The notes beneath the pieces are model-generated. The model saw only the letters and a program-made list of their open reading frames with translations, did not search any database and had not been told where the DNA came from. From assembly GCF_014841125.1 (NCBI RefSeq), contig NZ_JACYTQ010000003.1, forward strand, positions 558,001 through 622,000: DNA of 64,000 nt. The letters are read 5' to 3'. This DNA comes from Echinicola arenosa. GTDB taxonomy: Bacteria > Bacteroidota > Bacteroidia > Cytophagales > Cyclobacteriaceae. The translations under genes and the position numbers were made by a program. Position 1 is the stretch's first letter. Each line of letters opens with the position of its first letter. This document shows positions 19,128-28,574 of the stretch, in pieces.

Positions 19128-19829
19128 ATGGGAGTTTACGAAAGACAGAAAAAGGAAAAAGAAATACTCGAAGCAGCTATTCGGCTATTCGCTTCAAAAG
19201 GCTACCAAAGTACCAAAATGGATGAGGTGGCCAAATCGGCTAAAATGAGCAAAGGACTTATCTACTTCTATTATAAGAACAAGGAAGACCTATATATGGC
19301 TGTCACTAAAAAGGCATTTGAGGAATTGAAAGACGTATTTAAGGATACCCAAAAGACCAAAGGAAAATCAGGAATAGACCTGATCAAAATGCTAATTGAG
19401 AACTTCATCAGGTTTACTGAAAACAATAGAATGTACCAAGAGGCCATCCTCAATTTTATGGGATTAATGGCACAGTACAATGATGCTGAAAAAAGAACTC
19501 ACATTGACCCTTTAATCCTCGAAAGTCCCAATTTCACCCATTTGTTGGAAATCCACCACGACCCTGCAAAAATCGGCATTCAAATCATTTCACACGGCGT
19601 GAGAGATGGCAGTATGCGCCCTGACCTCCAACCGGAAATTACCTTCTATACAATCTGGACAATGATGATCGGTTACGAGAGACTTCGTGGCCCCATTGAG
19701 TATGAAAATAAAGAAATCAAAATAAGTACAGAAAACTGGCAGAATGGATTTATCAAGTTGATCAATGATTTGCTGGTAGGAACCATTCAAGCACAAAGAC
19801 CTAAAGCTGTTCAAGGCAGCTTATTCTAA
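19128..19829 (+). CDS. TetR/AcrR family transcriptional regulator
   Basis: A 233-residue repressor-type protein. The N-terminal TetR helix-turn-helix spans about residues 8-55 (ILEAAIRLFASKGYQSTKM, then SKGLIYFYYKNKEDL). The C-terminal part is an all-helical ligand-binding domain without a recognisable ligand class. An SDR reductase gene follows about 250 bases later, possibly the target, though a strong terminator lies between them. Possible operators are in the upstream inverted repeat. Confidence 0.92.
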   Translation: MGVYERQKKEKEILEAAIRLFASKGYQSTKMDEVAKSAKMSKGLIYFYYKNKEDLYMAVTKKAFEELKDVFKDTQKTKGKSGIDLIKMLIENFIRFTENNRMYQEAILNFMGLMAQYNDAEKRTHIDPLILESPNFTHLLEIHHDPAKIGIQIISHGVRDGSMRPDLQPEITFYTIWTMMIGYERLRGPIEYENKEIKISTENWQNGFIKLINDLLVGTIQAQRPKAVQGSLF

Positions 19830-19861
19830 AACGAATTTCTAAATCTGACATATTACCTTAC

Positions 19862-19896
19862 AAAAGCCCATTTCGTTGAAGTGGGCTTTTTGTTTT
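19862..19896 (+). terminator. Intrinsic terminator of the TetR gene
   Basis: Arms AAAAGCCCA (19862-19870) and TGGGCTTTT (19882-19890), followed by TGTTTTT. Confidence 0.8.
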
Positions 19897-20076
19897 TACA
19901 CAGGGGATTATGACAGATCACTTTGCCACTAAAATAGATTCAAATAGTTCTATCTCTTATGGGAATTTATACGAAATAAAATATTATGGAAAAAATAATA
20001 ATAAAATGGCCTACTTATTGAAGCTTATTCTTTAAATTAAAAACAGATTTTTAGTCAAGTTAAACCCTCGACATCC

Positions 20077-20844
20077 ATGAATTTATCAACTTTATTTTCC
20101 CTAAACAATAAAATAGCAATTATCACTGGAGCGAGCAGAGGTATTGGCTTCAGCATTGCCAAATTCTTTGCGGCAGCTGGAGCCAAGGTAATTATGGCAA
20201 GTAGAGACCAAGAAGACCTTAACAAAGCAACGAAAGCTTTGAGCAATAAAGGATACGATGTTTATGGAATGACTTGTAATGTTGGACATCCTGATGAATT
20301 ACAAAGCCTTGTAGATAAAACAATAGAATTATATGGACAGATAGATATTTTGGTCAATAATGCTGGAACAAGTCCGTATATGGGACCTATTCATGAAACT
20401 CCTTCAGATGTGTTTGACAAAGTAATGAATATCAATGTCAAGGCTCCATTCGAACTGTCGAAACTTTGCTTACCCCATTTGAGAAAATCATCTTCTCCCA
20501 CCATAATCAACATTAGTTCAATAGGGGCAATTTCTCCTGAACCTCAATTGGGAATATATAGTGTAAGTAAATCAGCTTTACACACATTGACCAAAGCTTG
20601 CGCCAAAGATTGGGGACAGCAAAAAATCCGCGTCAATGCCATTTGTCCCGGTGTCATCAAAACTAAATTCAGTGAACCACTTTGGGGAAATGATCAGATC
20701 ATGGAAGCCATCATGAAACGACTTTCCATTAAAAGACTTGGTGAAACGGATGAAATCGGTGCATTGGCTCTGTTTTTGGCTTCTCCAGCTGCTAGTTATA
20801 TAACCGGTGCCATTTTCACTTCTGACGGTGGTTACACAAGCTGA
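20077..20844 (+). CDS. SDR family NAD(P)-dependent oxidoreductase
   Basis: A 255-residue classical short-chain dehydrogenase. The cofactor motif TGASRGIG is at 17-24, NNAG is near 93-97, a conserved Ser lies in NISSIG near 147-151, and the catalytic Tyr161-x-x-x-Lys165 (YSVSK) is intact, as is a late SDGGY segment. Substrate unknown; FabG-like, gluconate and DHRS4-like members share this layout. It converges on the BrkB gene with a four-base gap. Confidence 0.92.
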   Translation: MNLSTLFSLNNKIAIITGASRGIGFSIAKFFAAAGAKVIMASRDQEDLNKATKALSNKGYDVYGMTCNVGHPDELQSLVDKTIELYGQIDILVNNAGTSPYMGPIHETPSDVFDKVMNINVKAPFELSKLCLPHLRKSSSPTIINISSIGAISPEPQLGIYSVSKSALHTLTKACAKDWGQQKIRVNAICPGVIKTKFSEPLWGNDQIMEAIMKRLSIKRLGETDEIGALALFLASPAASYITGAIFTSDGGYTS

Positions 20845-20848
20845 TCTT

Positions 20849-21757
20849 TTAATCCTCTATTTCTTTAATTTCAACTTTAACAGCTTGTTTGATTGGCCTG
20901 ATTCCCCTTCCAGCCCTTTCAGCAATGTAATAGGTGATATGGGCTCCAAAGAGAAAAATAATCACCGAATAATAGACCCAAACTAAAAAAATAACAAGGG
21001 ATCCAGCAGTACCATAAGCTCCCCCTACATCACTATTACCCATGTAGAAACCAATAAGGTATTTTCCCAATGCAAAAAGTAACATGGTTACAAAAGCTCC
21101 TAACCATACATACCTCCACTTTACTTTAGCATCAGGAAGAATTTTATACATTAAGCCAAATATCAGCACCATCAATGATTGGGTAAAGATAAAATTGGTC
21201 GCCGAGGCCAAATAAAATGAAAGTCCTTCAAAAAGCTGTGAAACATAATTAAAGAAAATAACGATCATGGCGTCCACCACTAAGGAAACAATCAGTATAA
21301 AACCGATAGAAGCCACCATCGAAAAGCTCAGCAGCCTGTTCACTACAAATTTGACTAGTCCTTTTTCAGGCTTAGGTTTGATATGCCAAATATGGTTGAT
21401 GCTGTTTTGTAAACTGACAAATACAGTAGTGGCACTGAATGCCAATACACAGATTGCGATAATTCGGGCAATGAACCCATCTGTATCCAAAGAAGCGTTA
21501 TAAATGACTTGATCAAGTGTTTCAGCACTTTCCGGGCCACTTAAGTTTGATATCTGAGCCAGAAGCTCCTCTCTTACTGTTCCTTTATTATAAAATGTTG
21601 CTCCTATGTTCAATAAAATAATCAATACAGCGGGCATGCTAAAAATGGTGTAAAAAGCCGTACTGGCAGCGTAAGTCATCGAATCACTTTGACCAAAAGC
21701 AAAAACACTGTCTTTTAATATCCTAAAAACTGTTAGCTTTTTTATCTTTTTGATCAT
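20849..21757 (-). CDS. YihY/BrkB-family inner membrane protein
   Basis: A 302-residue membrane protein with about six membrane segments. It has the family's conserved N-terminal TYAASTAFYTIFSMPAVLI segment (about residues 26-44) and the late GSLVIFLVWVYYSVIIFLFG segment (about 251-270). YihY/BrkB proteins were once annotated as a ribonuclease or serum-resistance factor, and their function is unresolved. It is the last gene of a same-strand run with an acyltransferase, a patatin and a metallo-beta-lactamase-fold enzyme. Confidence 0.92.
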   Translation of the reverse strand: MIKKIKKLTVFRILKDSVFAFGQSDSMTYAASTAFYTIFSMPAVLIILLNIGATFYNKGTVREELLAQISNLSGPESAETLDQVIYNASLDTDGFIARIIAICVLAFSATTVFVSLQNSINHIWHIKPKPEKGLVKFVVNRLLSFSMVASIGFILIVSLVVDAMIVIFFNYVSQLFEGLSFYLASATNFIFTQSLMVLIFGLMYKILPDAKVKWRYVWLGAFVTMLLFALGKYLIGFYMGNSDVGGAYGTAGSLVIFLVWVYYSVIIFLFGAHITYYIAERAGRGIRPIKQAVKVEIKEIED

Positions 21758-21843
21758 AGTATCTTGATTTACTAAATATGTAAGAAATCAATCAAACCAC
21801 ATGCCACCATACGCTTATAGCGTTTACTTTTATCCCAAATCTT

Positions 21844-22404
21844 TTAACGGATGCCCTGATCAGGATACTTACCTGTAACTTGTCGTCCATACGTTTTCAT
21901 TTCTTCTATTTGCTCGTCCATATTCCCGTTTGGAACAATCAGAGGACCAATTCCCGCTTCTTTTTTCTTATAATCCAAAAAGCCTATAACGATAGGAACC
22001 TCGGCTCCCATAGCCACGTGATAAAATCCAGACTTCCACCTTTTCGCATAACTTCTGGTGCCTTCGGGAGTGACCATAACGACCAACTCATCTGCTTCTT
22101 TCAACATCTCAACCATGGCTTCAGTATAGGTTTGTTTACGCTTTCCAGCTATTTTCTTACGGTCAATGGAAATCCCTCCAAGCCCCCTGATAAACCAACC
22201 AAGAGGACCAACCATCACTTCTTTTTTTATGGTGAACCTAACTGGAACATCCATGATATAAAAAGCTGACCTGGCATACAAAAGATCCCAATTACTGGTA
22301 TGAGGAATGGCAATCATTACTGCCTTTTTTAAATCTTTTGGCCAAGCTCCTACTACCTTCCAGCCCGTAAGCCAAAACACAAACCTCGCTAATAACTTCA
22401 TCAT
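21844..22404 (-). CDS. 1-acyl-glycerol-3-phosphate acyltransferase-like (PlsC family)
   Basis: A 186-residue membrane-associated acyltransferase. The catalytic HxxxxD motif is HTSNWD (His35, Asp40) and the substrate-binding block PEGTR is at 113-117, both intact. It is shorter than PlsC of E. coli (245 residues), as is usual for these small Bacteroidota forms. It should move an acyl chain onto a lysophospholipid or related lipid at the inner membrane. Its ATG follows the patatin stop by five bases, so the two are likely co-expressed. Confidence 0.9.
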   Translation of the reverse strand: MMKLLARFVFWLTGWKVVGAWPKDLKKAVMIAIPHTSNWDLLYARSAFYIMDVPVRFTIKKEVMVGPLGWFIRGLGGISIDRKKIAGKRKQTYTEAMVEMLKEADELVVMVTPEGTRSYAKRWKSGFYHVAMGAEVPIVIGFLDYKKKEAGIGPLIVPNGNMDEQIEEMKTYGRQVTGKYPDQGIR

Positions 22405-22409
22405 TTGAT

Positions 22410-23207
22410 CTAAATTTCTTCTTGTATCTGTTGACCTAACTTAACCAATACCTCATTATAGGAAATAAACCGCTTTGTTGATTCATAGCCTGCAAAAAAT
22501 ATATCCTTAGCTTTTCTAAGGTCAAAAACCCCATACTGCGCCAAACCTTCCGGCTCAATAAAAAAATCACATTTATTTTTTCTGCTATAAACATTGTAGT
22601 TCATAGACATAATCACTGTTCGCTCAATTAAGCTCTTTATATTACTTATGTTGTGATCTTCCTGTAAATGATTACAATTTACACCGATTATATAATCACA
22701 TCTGCCCTCCAATGGCTCCACAGGCAAATTATTCAAAACTCCTCCATCGATATAAAACCTACCATCAATCTGAATAGGATCAAACATCCCTGGAATACAG
22801 GTAGAAGCCATGATAGGTCGAATCAACTCCCCTTCCGAGAAATAGACTACCTTTCCTCTTCTCAGTTCTGTTGCTGCTACTGTCAAAGGTATTTGAAGCC
22901 GCTCAAAGCTGTTTTCAGGCAAGTGAACTCTGTACAACTGCTCCATGGTGTCCATCTTCAAAATTCCTGTCCAGCTGATGGCTGGCCTTAAAAATTTGAA
23001 ATAATTGGTTTTAATAATAATATTAAGGATTTCATCTGGACCAAATCCAGAGCAATACAAAGAACCAACAATAGCTCCTGCACTTGTACCAGATACAAAA
23101 GAAGGCTTAATACCTATTTCTTCCAAGGCCTTTAAGACCCCCAAATGAGCAATGCCCCTGGCGCCACCTCCAGAAAGCGCTATACCAATTTTTGTTTCAG
23201 ATTTCAC
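22410..23207 (-). CDS. Patatin-like phospholipase
   Basis: A 265-residue serine lipase-type hydrolase. The oxyanion motif GGGARG (13-18), nucleophile GTSAG (Ser42) and catalytic DGG (Asp154) are all present. No signal peptide or barrel is seen, so it is probably cytosolic or membrane-peripheral. The start must be the GTG at 23207, because the preceding codon is TAA and the conserved fold begins at residue 7. It overlaps the end of the metallo-beta-lactamase-fold gene by 11 bases. Confidence 0.92.
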   Translation of the reverse strand: MKSETKIGIALSGGGARGIAHLGVLKALEEIGIKPSFVSGTSAGAIVGSLYCSGFGPDEILNIIIKTNYFKFLRPAISWTGILKMDTMEQLYRVHLPENSFERLQIPLTVAATELRRGKVVYFSEGELIRPIMASTCIPGMFDPIQIDGRFYIDGGVLNNLPVEPLEGRCDYIIGVNCNHLQEDHNISNIKSLIERTVIMSMNYNVYSRKNKCDFFIEPEGLAQYGVFDLRKAKDIFFAGYESTKRFISYNEVLVKLGQQIQEEI

Positions 23208-24039
23208 TTAAAGAAAATGTTTGATCTAGGCGAACTCCCTTCTCAGTCATCTTTACCGTACAGCATTCATTCACGGCATCGTGTTCCAAAAACAAGATGT
23301 ACTCTTTCTCTGCTGCCTCCTCTAAAAAAGCCTGCTTTTCCTTTAAAGTCAATAAAGGTCTGGTATCATATCCCATTACATAAGGTATTGGAATATGACC
23401 AACAGAAGGTAATAAGTCCGCTGCAAAGATAATAGTTTTTCCTTTGTATTGGATTTTTGGAATCATCTGTTTATCGGTATGCCCATCTGCCGTAAAAAAA
23501 CCAAAACCAGAAAATAACTCAGGCTTTTCCAAATCCAAAAAGCCTAACTGTCCACTTTCTTGAATAGGTAAAATATTTTCTTTTAGGAAAGATGCTTTTT
23601 CCCGTGCATTGGGAATGGTAGCCCACTCCCAGTGGTCTTGATTGCTCCAATACTGAGCATTCTTAAACACCATCTCCAACTCATCAGAGCCTTCTTTGTA
23701 TTTCACCCCACCACCACAATGGTCAAAATGCAAATGGGTCAAAAAGTTATCTGTAATGTCCGATTCATTGAATCCTGCCTTTTTCAATGATCCGGATAGG
23801 CTATCATCACCATGAAGGTAATAGTGCGAAAAAAACTTAGCACTCTGCTTATTGCCAATTCCATTATCAATCAATACCAAACGGTCTCCCTCTTCTACTA
23901 AAAGACACCTCATGGCCCAAGTACATAAATTATTCTCATCAGCAGGGTTGGTTCTTTGCCAAAGGGATTTGGGCACAACTCCAAACATGGCCCCTCCGTC
24001 TAGTTTAAAAAAACCTGTATTGATTACGTGTAGTTTCAT
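23197..24039 (-). CDS. Metallo-beta-lactamase-fold hydrolase
   Basis: A 280-residue MBL-fold enzyme with the zinc-binding HLHFDH motif (His102, His104, Asp106, His107), a later DGHTDKQ segment that supplies another ligand, and a LEHDAV segment near the C-terminus (about 254-259). No signal peptide. The N-terminal layout (DGGAMFGVVPKSLW) resembles quorum-quenching-lactonase-like and similar cytoplasmic MBL enzymes, but the substrate is unknown. It is the first gene of the lipid/envelope run on this strand. Confidence 0.9.
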   Translation of the reverse strand: MKLHVINTGFFKLDGGAMFGVVPKSLWQRTNPADENNLCTWAMRCLLVEEGDRLVLIDNGIGNKQSAKFFSHYYLHGDDSLSGSLKKAGFNESDITDNFLTHLHFDHCGGGVKYKEGSDELEMVFKNAQYWSNQDHWEWATIPNAREKASFLKENILPIQESGQLGFLDLEKPELFSGFGFFTADGHTDKQMIPKIQYKGKTIIFAADLLPSVGHIPIPYVMGYDTRPLLTLKEKQAFLEEAAEKEYILFLEHDAVNECCTVKMTEKGVRLDQTFSLSEI

Positions 24040-24108
24040 GATAATTTATTAATTATAAAAAACTGATAAACAATAAATTAAATGGAATAATTTAAAGTGA
24101 ATTAGACA

Positions 24109-24138
24109 AAAAAACCTCTGTTTTAGCAGAGGTTTTTT
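24109..24138 (-). terminator. accA terminator
   Basis: Perfect 12-base arms (AAAAAACCTCTG at 24109-24120 and its complement at 24127-24138) with loop TTTTAG. Read on the minus strand, the stem ends in a run of T. It lies 20 bases past the accA stop codon. Confidence 0.85.
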
Positions 24139-24157
24139 GTATATATCTTGGTAGTAT

Positions 24158-25105
24158 TTACTCATTTACTACCCCCATTTGAGAGAATTTATTGATCCTT
24201 TCTTCAATTCTCTTCTCAGGTTTTATTTTATCCAATTCTTTGAGAGCTGCCAAAATACTTTTCTTCAAAATACCGGCCATCCCCTTCATGTCCTTGTGTG
24301 CTCCACCTAGTGGCTCAGGTATGATACCATCTACTAACTTATTATTTTGCATATCAGTAGCTGTCAATTTCAAAGACTCTGCGGCTTGCTCCTTGTAATC
24401 CCAACTTCTCCACAAAATAGTGGAACAGTTTTCAGGAGAAATCACAGAATACCATGAGTTTTCAAGCATCATCACCCTATCTCCAATGGCAATTCCAAGC
24501 GCACCACCAGATGCTCCCTCACCAATGATGATACAAATTACAGGCACTTTCAGCATAAACATCTCCTTGATATTTCTAGCAATGGCCTCTCCTTGCCCTC
24601 TTTCCTCTGCCTCTAAACCAGGAAAAGCACCTGGAGTATCAATTAAAGTCACAATAGGCTTCCCAAACTTCTCCGCCATTTTCATCAAACGAAGCGCTTT
24701 ACGGTAGCCCTCTGGATTGGCCATACCAAAATTACGCTCTTGACGCTGTTTAGTATTACGTCCTTTTTGCTGACCTATGAACATCACTGTTCTTCCATCT
24801 ATATCTCCCAAGCCACCAATCATAGCTTTATCATCCTTTACATTTCTATCCCCATGAAGCTCTATAAAATCATTGGTGATTTCATAAATGTAATCCAAGG
24901 CATATGGTCGATCAGCATGTCTTGAGAGTTGAACCCTCTGCCATCTGGTTAAATTTTGGAACGTTTCCTTTTTCAAAGTTTGTATTTTTTCTTCCAAAGA
25001 CTGAATATCGGCAGACAAATCAAGTTTCTTACCTTCAGCCAATCCTTTCATTTCCTGAAGTTTAAGCTCTAAATCAGCAATCGGCTTTTCAAATTCTAAG
25101 ACCAT
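24158..25105 (-). CDS. accA: Acetyl-CoA carboxylase carboxyltransferase subunit alpha
   Basis: A 315-residue subunit that, with AccD, transfers the carboxyl group from biotin to acetyl-CoA in the first step of fatty-acid synthesis. The ATG at 25105 gives the expected [19 protein letters not shown] start and family length (E. coli 319). A TTG eight codons upstream lies inside the -7 promoter element and is rejected. The glycine-rich oxyanion segment [15 protein letters not shown] and the LHGDR segment are typical. accD is not in the window. Confidence 0.96.
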   Translation of the reverse strand: MVLEFEKPIADLELKLQEMKGLAEGKKLDLSADIQSLEEKIQTLKKETFQNLTRWQRVQLSRHADRPYALDYIYEITNDFIELHGDRNVKDDKAMIGGLGDIDGRTVMFIGQQKGRNTKQRQERNFGMANPEGYRKALRLMKMAEKFGKPIVTLIDTPGAFPGLEAEERGQGEAIARNIKEMFMLKVPVICIIIGEGASGGALGIAIGDRVMMLENSWYSVISPENCSTILWRSWDYKEQAAESLKLTATDMQNNKLVDGIIPEPLGGAHKDMKGMAGILKKSILAALKELDKIKPEKRIEERINKFSQMGVVNE

Positions 25106-25126
25106 GTTTTCATTTTTTAACCATGA

Positions 25127-25134
25127 CAAAGATA
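25127..25134 (-). promoter_or_regulatory. accA promoter -7 element
   Basis: TATCTTTG on the minus strand matches TAnnTTTG. It is 22 bases upstream of the chosen ATG and overlaps the TTG that would otherwise be an alternative start. Confidence 0.5.
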
Positions 25135-25329
25135 AAAAGATTATCGCGAAGTAAAATCATTGACTCCCTTGTCTTTCAAATTATGGCCCTTCTCATCAAA
25201 ATTTATCTTAGAAAGATAATTATAAATGTTTTAATATCAACCTTTTAGTTTTGGGATAGAGGCAATTACTTTTTAAGTAATTTTTCTGAAAATTGTCTTC
25301 ACTCTTTGAACGATAAATTATATATCCAA

Positions 25330-25935
25330 TTAGATGTTCTCTTTACCATAAACCCCTTTGGCAATAACTTGTTTCTCTCCAATGCCTGTCTGCTTTAATA
25401 TCCTTAAAGCTTCTGGCTGAGTAAGGCTGGTTTCCTTAACCTGTTCCTTTTTAAAGATAATTAAGTTTCCTGACCAAGGATCTGGTGAGCCTGGCACAAA
25501 TACCAACTTATCCCCATCTGGCAGATCATCAATTAGAAAGGCCAACATCAAACCATCAATGGGAACCAGCACTACAGGGAGTTTATCGTTTTTGGTAATC
25601 CCGGCAGCTGATTCAAAAGTATTCTTCATCAACCTGTAGGCGGGGAACATCACCAAAATGTGATTTTCAATCCACCTCACAAAATCCGCACCGATTACCG
25701 ATGAAGCCATCAAGCCAAAAACAAAACATATGATCACCAAGAGAATCACTGCCACGACATAGCTGAAATCCAGAAAGTTTTCTTGGGCAGGATCCATTAC
25801 TCCAGCCAGTTTGTTGGCCAATGGTTGTATGAGATGGATGGCCTTTCCCAGCAACATATATGCAAGTACTAAAGGGATCAGAAAAAAAAGACCTCCCTTC
25901 AAGGTCTTGTTGACAAAATCCAATATTAATTTCAT
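25330..25935 (-). CDS. DUF502 membrane protein
   Basis: A 201-residue protein with two N-terminal membrane segments (about residues 14-34 and 57-79), followed by the DUF502 segment LVMFPAYRLMKNTFESA and a soluble C-terminal part. Function unknown; the family is widespread in Bacteroidota and plants. It stands alone between accA and the tRNA genes. Confidence 0.9.
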   Translation of the reverse strand: MKLILDFVNKTLKGGLFFLIPLVLAYMLLGKAIHLIQPLANKLAGVMDPAQENFLDFSYVVAVILLVIICFVFGLMASSVIGADFVRWIENHILVMFPAYRLMKNTFESAAGITKNDKLPVVLVPIDGLMLAFLIDDLPDGDKLVFVPGSPDPWSGNLIIFKKEQVKETSLTQPEALRILKQTGIGEKQVIAKGVYGKENI

Positions 25936-26264
25936 AGCGTTTGGGTAAGTAAAAATGATTAATCTGTAAGTAGTATTTTATCTAAAATAATCAAGTTTTG
26001 AGCGAATTGCATGCGCTAGCCTGATAAATATACCCTTTTCAAAAATTATTTTGGATCAAACGGAAAAGTTGAGGATACAAGAATATTTTGATAGCTAAAT
26101 GCCTCCATTACCATCTTTCATTTCTGTCCGTGGTTAAAAATAACTTTAAGGTAGAGGACCATTAAAGCTTAACACCGATATACCTCTCTTATAAAAATAT
26201 TGCTTGATCCAGAAATTTAACTTGATCGCTATTTCCGAATCTTAACATAAGTCTGCTTAAAACC
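25936..26264. other. Intergenic region without recognisable gene
   Basis: About 330 A/T-rich bases between the DUF502 gene start and the tRNA terminator. No ORF, clear promoter motif or repeat was found. Confidence 0.5.
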
Positions 26265-26294
26265 AAAAAAGCCTTACATTGCTGTAAGGCTTTT
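26265..26294 (-). terminator. Terminator of the tRNA-Asp pair
   Basis: Perfect arms AAAAGCCTTACA (26267-26278) and TGTAAGGCTTTT (26283-26294) with a four-base loop. On the minus strand the stem is followed by TTTTTTGG. It is immediately past the 3' end of the second tRNA. Confidence 0.85.
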
Positions 26295-26295
26295 G

Positions 26296-26369
26296 CGGAA
26301 TGGACGGGACTCGAACCCGCGACCTCCTGCGTGACAGGCAGGCATTCTAACCAACTGAACTACCACTCC
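26296..26369 (-). tRNA. tRNA-Asp(GTC), downstream copy
   Basis: A 74-base tRNA on the minus strand with anticodon loop CTGTCAC between stems CCTGC/GCAGG, giving anticodon GTC (Asp). The T-arm GGGTTCGAGTCCC and acceptor GGAGTGG/CCATTCC (one G-T pair) are regular. No CCA is encoded. It is identical in sequence to the other copy. Confidence 0.97.
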
Positions 26370-26398
26370 TAATGATTGGAATTTTTTAAGAAATTAAG

Positions 26399-26472
26399 CG
26401 GAATGGACGGGACTCGAACCCGCGACCTCCTGCGTGACAGGCAGGCATTCTAACCAACTGAACTACCACTCC
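26399..26472 (-). tRNA. tRNA-Asp(GTC), upstream copy
   Basis: Base-for-base identical to the copy at 26296-26369, with the two separated by a 29-base spacer. No CCA is encoded. A promoter lies at 26511-26541 and a terminator follows the second gene, so the pair is one transcription unit. Confidence 0.97.
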
Positions 26473-26510
26473 GTATTGCTTTTTATGTTTTCTTCTCGTT
26501 TGAAGTGATG

Positions 26511-26541
26511 CAAAGGTAGTAGTTCTTATTTTTAATGCAAA
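26511..26541 (-). promoter_or_regulatory. Promoter of the tRNA-Asp pair
   Basis: On the minus strand TTTG (26538-26541), a 19-base spacer and TACCTTTG (26511-26518) match the Bacteroidota consensus exactly. It is the best promoter in the window and supports the phylum call. Confidence 0.75.
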
Positions 26542-26711
26542 ACCTCTTTAGAAAAAAAAAGACCCCAAAGCCTTACCTTCCTCTTTTTCAGGTTAATAAT
26601 TTTCAAAAAAAAGTTAATGTAAACCCGTTCTGACCGTTTTTAATCCTTCAATAGATGTTTTATGGTCTTTTTACTTTCTTAAAATTCCTAATTCACTAAA
26701 CATTCAATTAA

Positions 26712-26743
26712 TTTCACTAAGCATAATTATGCCCGTATATTTG
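26712..26743 (+). promoter_or_regulatory. ilvA promoter
   Basis: The -7 element TATATTTG (26736-26743) is exact. TTTC at 26712-26715 lies 20 bases upstream in the -33 place. The ATG is 30 bases downstream. Confidence 0.5.
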
Positions 26744-26772
26744 CTGTCTGTAAAATTCAGCTTCATCTAAAT

Positions 26773-28023
26773 ATGAATCCAGTTACTTTTGAGGGTATTA
26801 ATACCGCAAGCCAGGTTTTAAGTGATGTCACCAACTTCACCCCTTTACAATTCAATGAACAGCTAAGCGAAGACTATGGCTGCAATGTTTATTTAAAGAG
26901 AGAAGACCTTCAACCTGTAAGATCATATAAAATAAGAGGAGCTTATAATAAGATTTTTTCATTGACTGAAGAAGAAAAATCAAGAGGGGTTGTATGTGCT
27001 AGTGCCGGAAATCACGCCCAAGGAGTTGCTTTTGCTTGCAAAAAGTTGGGGATCAAAGGAACTATCTTCATTCCTTCCACTACCCCCGCCCAAAAAATCA
27101 ACCGAATGAAATTGTTTGGTAAAGAAATGGTCGAGGTTGTGGTAAGCGGAGATACCTATGACGATGCTTTCAAAACAGCATCAGACTATTGTTCCAATAA
27201 AGGTGCCGTATTTGTTCACCCATTTGATGATCATAAAGTTATAGAAGGCCAGGGAACCGTGGGAAAGGAAATTTTAGAGGCAGCCAATTTTCCTGTGGAT
27301 TTTCTGTTTCTTCCTATTGGAGGTGGTGGTTTATCCGCTGGAGTTTCTACCTATTTTGGCCGAAAAAGCCCCGAAACAAAGATAATAGGAACTGAACCTG
27401 AAGGCGCCCCCAGCATGTTGACTTCAATTCAAAACTACAAAAATACCATTCTGGAGGAAATAGATGGCTTTGTAGATGGCGCAGCGGTCAAAAAAGTAGG
27501 TGATCTTACTTTTGCTATTTGCCAAAAAAACCTGGACGAAATGCTTTTGGTGCCTGAAGGAAGAATTTGTACCACGATCCTAAACCTCTATAACAATGAA
27601 GGAATAGTGGTAGAACCTGCTGGTGCGATGACTTTGGCAGCACTTTCTCTTTATGATAAGGAAAAGATCAAAGGTAAAAATGTGGTTTGTGTTGTTAGTG
27701 GTGGCAACAATGACATTATGAGAACTGCTGAGATCAAAGAAAGATCATTGATATATGAAGGATTGAAGCATTACTTTATGATTCAGTTTCCACAGCGTCC
27801 AGGAGCCCTTAAAGACTTTGTTTCCAAAATTTTGGGACCAAATGATGACATCGCCTATTTTCAGTTTACCAAAAAGAATAACAGGGAAAATGGTCCAGCA
27901 GTGGTTGGAATTGAACTGAAAAACCCTAATGACCTTTCTGAAATATTTGAGAGGTTAAAAGAAAATAGGTTCAAATATAATTACCTGAATGACAACCTTG
28001 ACTTACTAACACTGTTGATGTAA
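26773..28023 (+). CDS. ilvA: Threonine ammonia-lyase (threonine dehydratase)
   Basis: A 416-residue PLP enzyme that deaminates threonine to 2-oxobutanoate, the first step of isoleucine synthesis. The PLP-lysine is Lys53 in SYKIRGAYN, and the phosphate loop GGGGL is near 183-187. The C-terminal part (about 330-416) is a single ACT-like regulatory domain, so feedback control by isoleucine or valine is plausible. It is not in an ilv/leu operon here. The stop codon lies just outside a long inverted repeat. Confidence 0.95.
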   Translation: MNPVTFEGINTASQVLSDVTNFTPLQFNEQLSEDYGCNVYLKREDLQPVRSYKIRGAYNKIFSLTEEEKSRGVVCASAGNHAQGVAFACKKLGIKGTIFIPSTTPAQKINRMKLFGKEMVEVVVSGDTYDDAFKTASDYCSNKGAVFVHPFDDHKVIEGQGTVGKEILEAANFPVDFLFLPIGGGGLSAGVSTYFGRKSPETKIIGTEPEGAPSMLTSIQNYKNTILEEIDGFVDGAAVKKVGDLTFAICQKNLDEMLLVPEGRICTTILNLYNNEGIVVEPAGAMTLAALSLYDKEKIKGKNVVCVVSGGNNDIMRTAEIKERSLIYEGLKHYFMIQFPQRPGALKDFVSKILGPNDDIAYFQFTKKNNRENGPAVVGIELKNPNDLSEIFERLKENRFKYNYLNDNLDLLTLLM

Positions 28024-28574
28024 TTAAACAATCTGATTTTCCGCAATGACGCCAGTAACCATACATTCTTTGCTTAAGTGGTCGGAAGCCTGTCTAACTG
28101 CCAGATAGAACTGAAGCCTGAAGCAGTGGATACCTCAATCAAACAAAACGATCGTTTCCATTCGCTTTTAATCTTTTCTGGTACAGTTGCGGATGTACCT
28201 ATTATTAAAAATGTTTCCTTGCACATAAATCATTTGTTTAAACTATTAAATGGATCAACTCAAGCATTTAGAATGTAGCCGTTCTTCAGTATGCATTTAT
28301 TAAAGCCCGATGCTACAATTTGACCCAAGTAGGATAGCAACCTTTGTGTTCATCGAAATATGTTGTAAGAAAATCTTATCTGAGGTATCTGATCCCCCAA
28401 CAATTCGAAAAATCAAATCATCCATTCAGCTCCTTAATAGTTGGAAAAATATTGGCTTATCGCGATGAGGGACAGAAGGATTCCCAAGGTTCTTATAACC
28501 AAAACATTGAAAGGGATGTACCCAAGTTTTTCCAGGACTTAAGGTGTAGACAAGCCTGAATCACTGATAAGAGA

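Noticed and set aside
25106-25129. Longer accA start at a TTG
   Set aside because: It falls inside the -7 promoter element and exceeds the usual length; ATG 25105 fits the family.
28078-28559. Two short frames inside the ilvA-T9SS gap
   Set aside because: Odd residue mix, no homology feel, and they lie within a repeat-bounded non-coding block.
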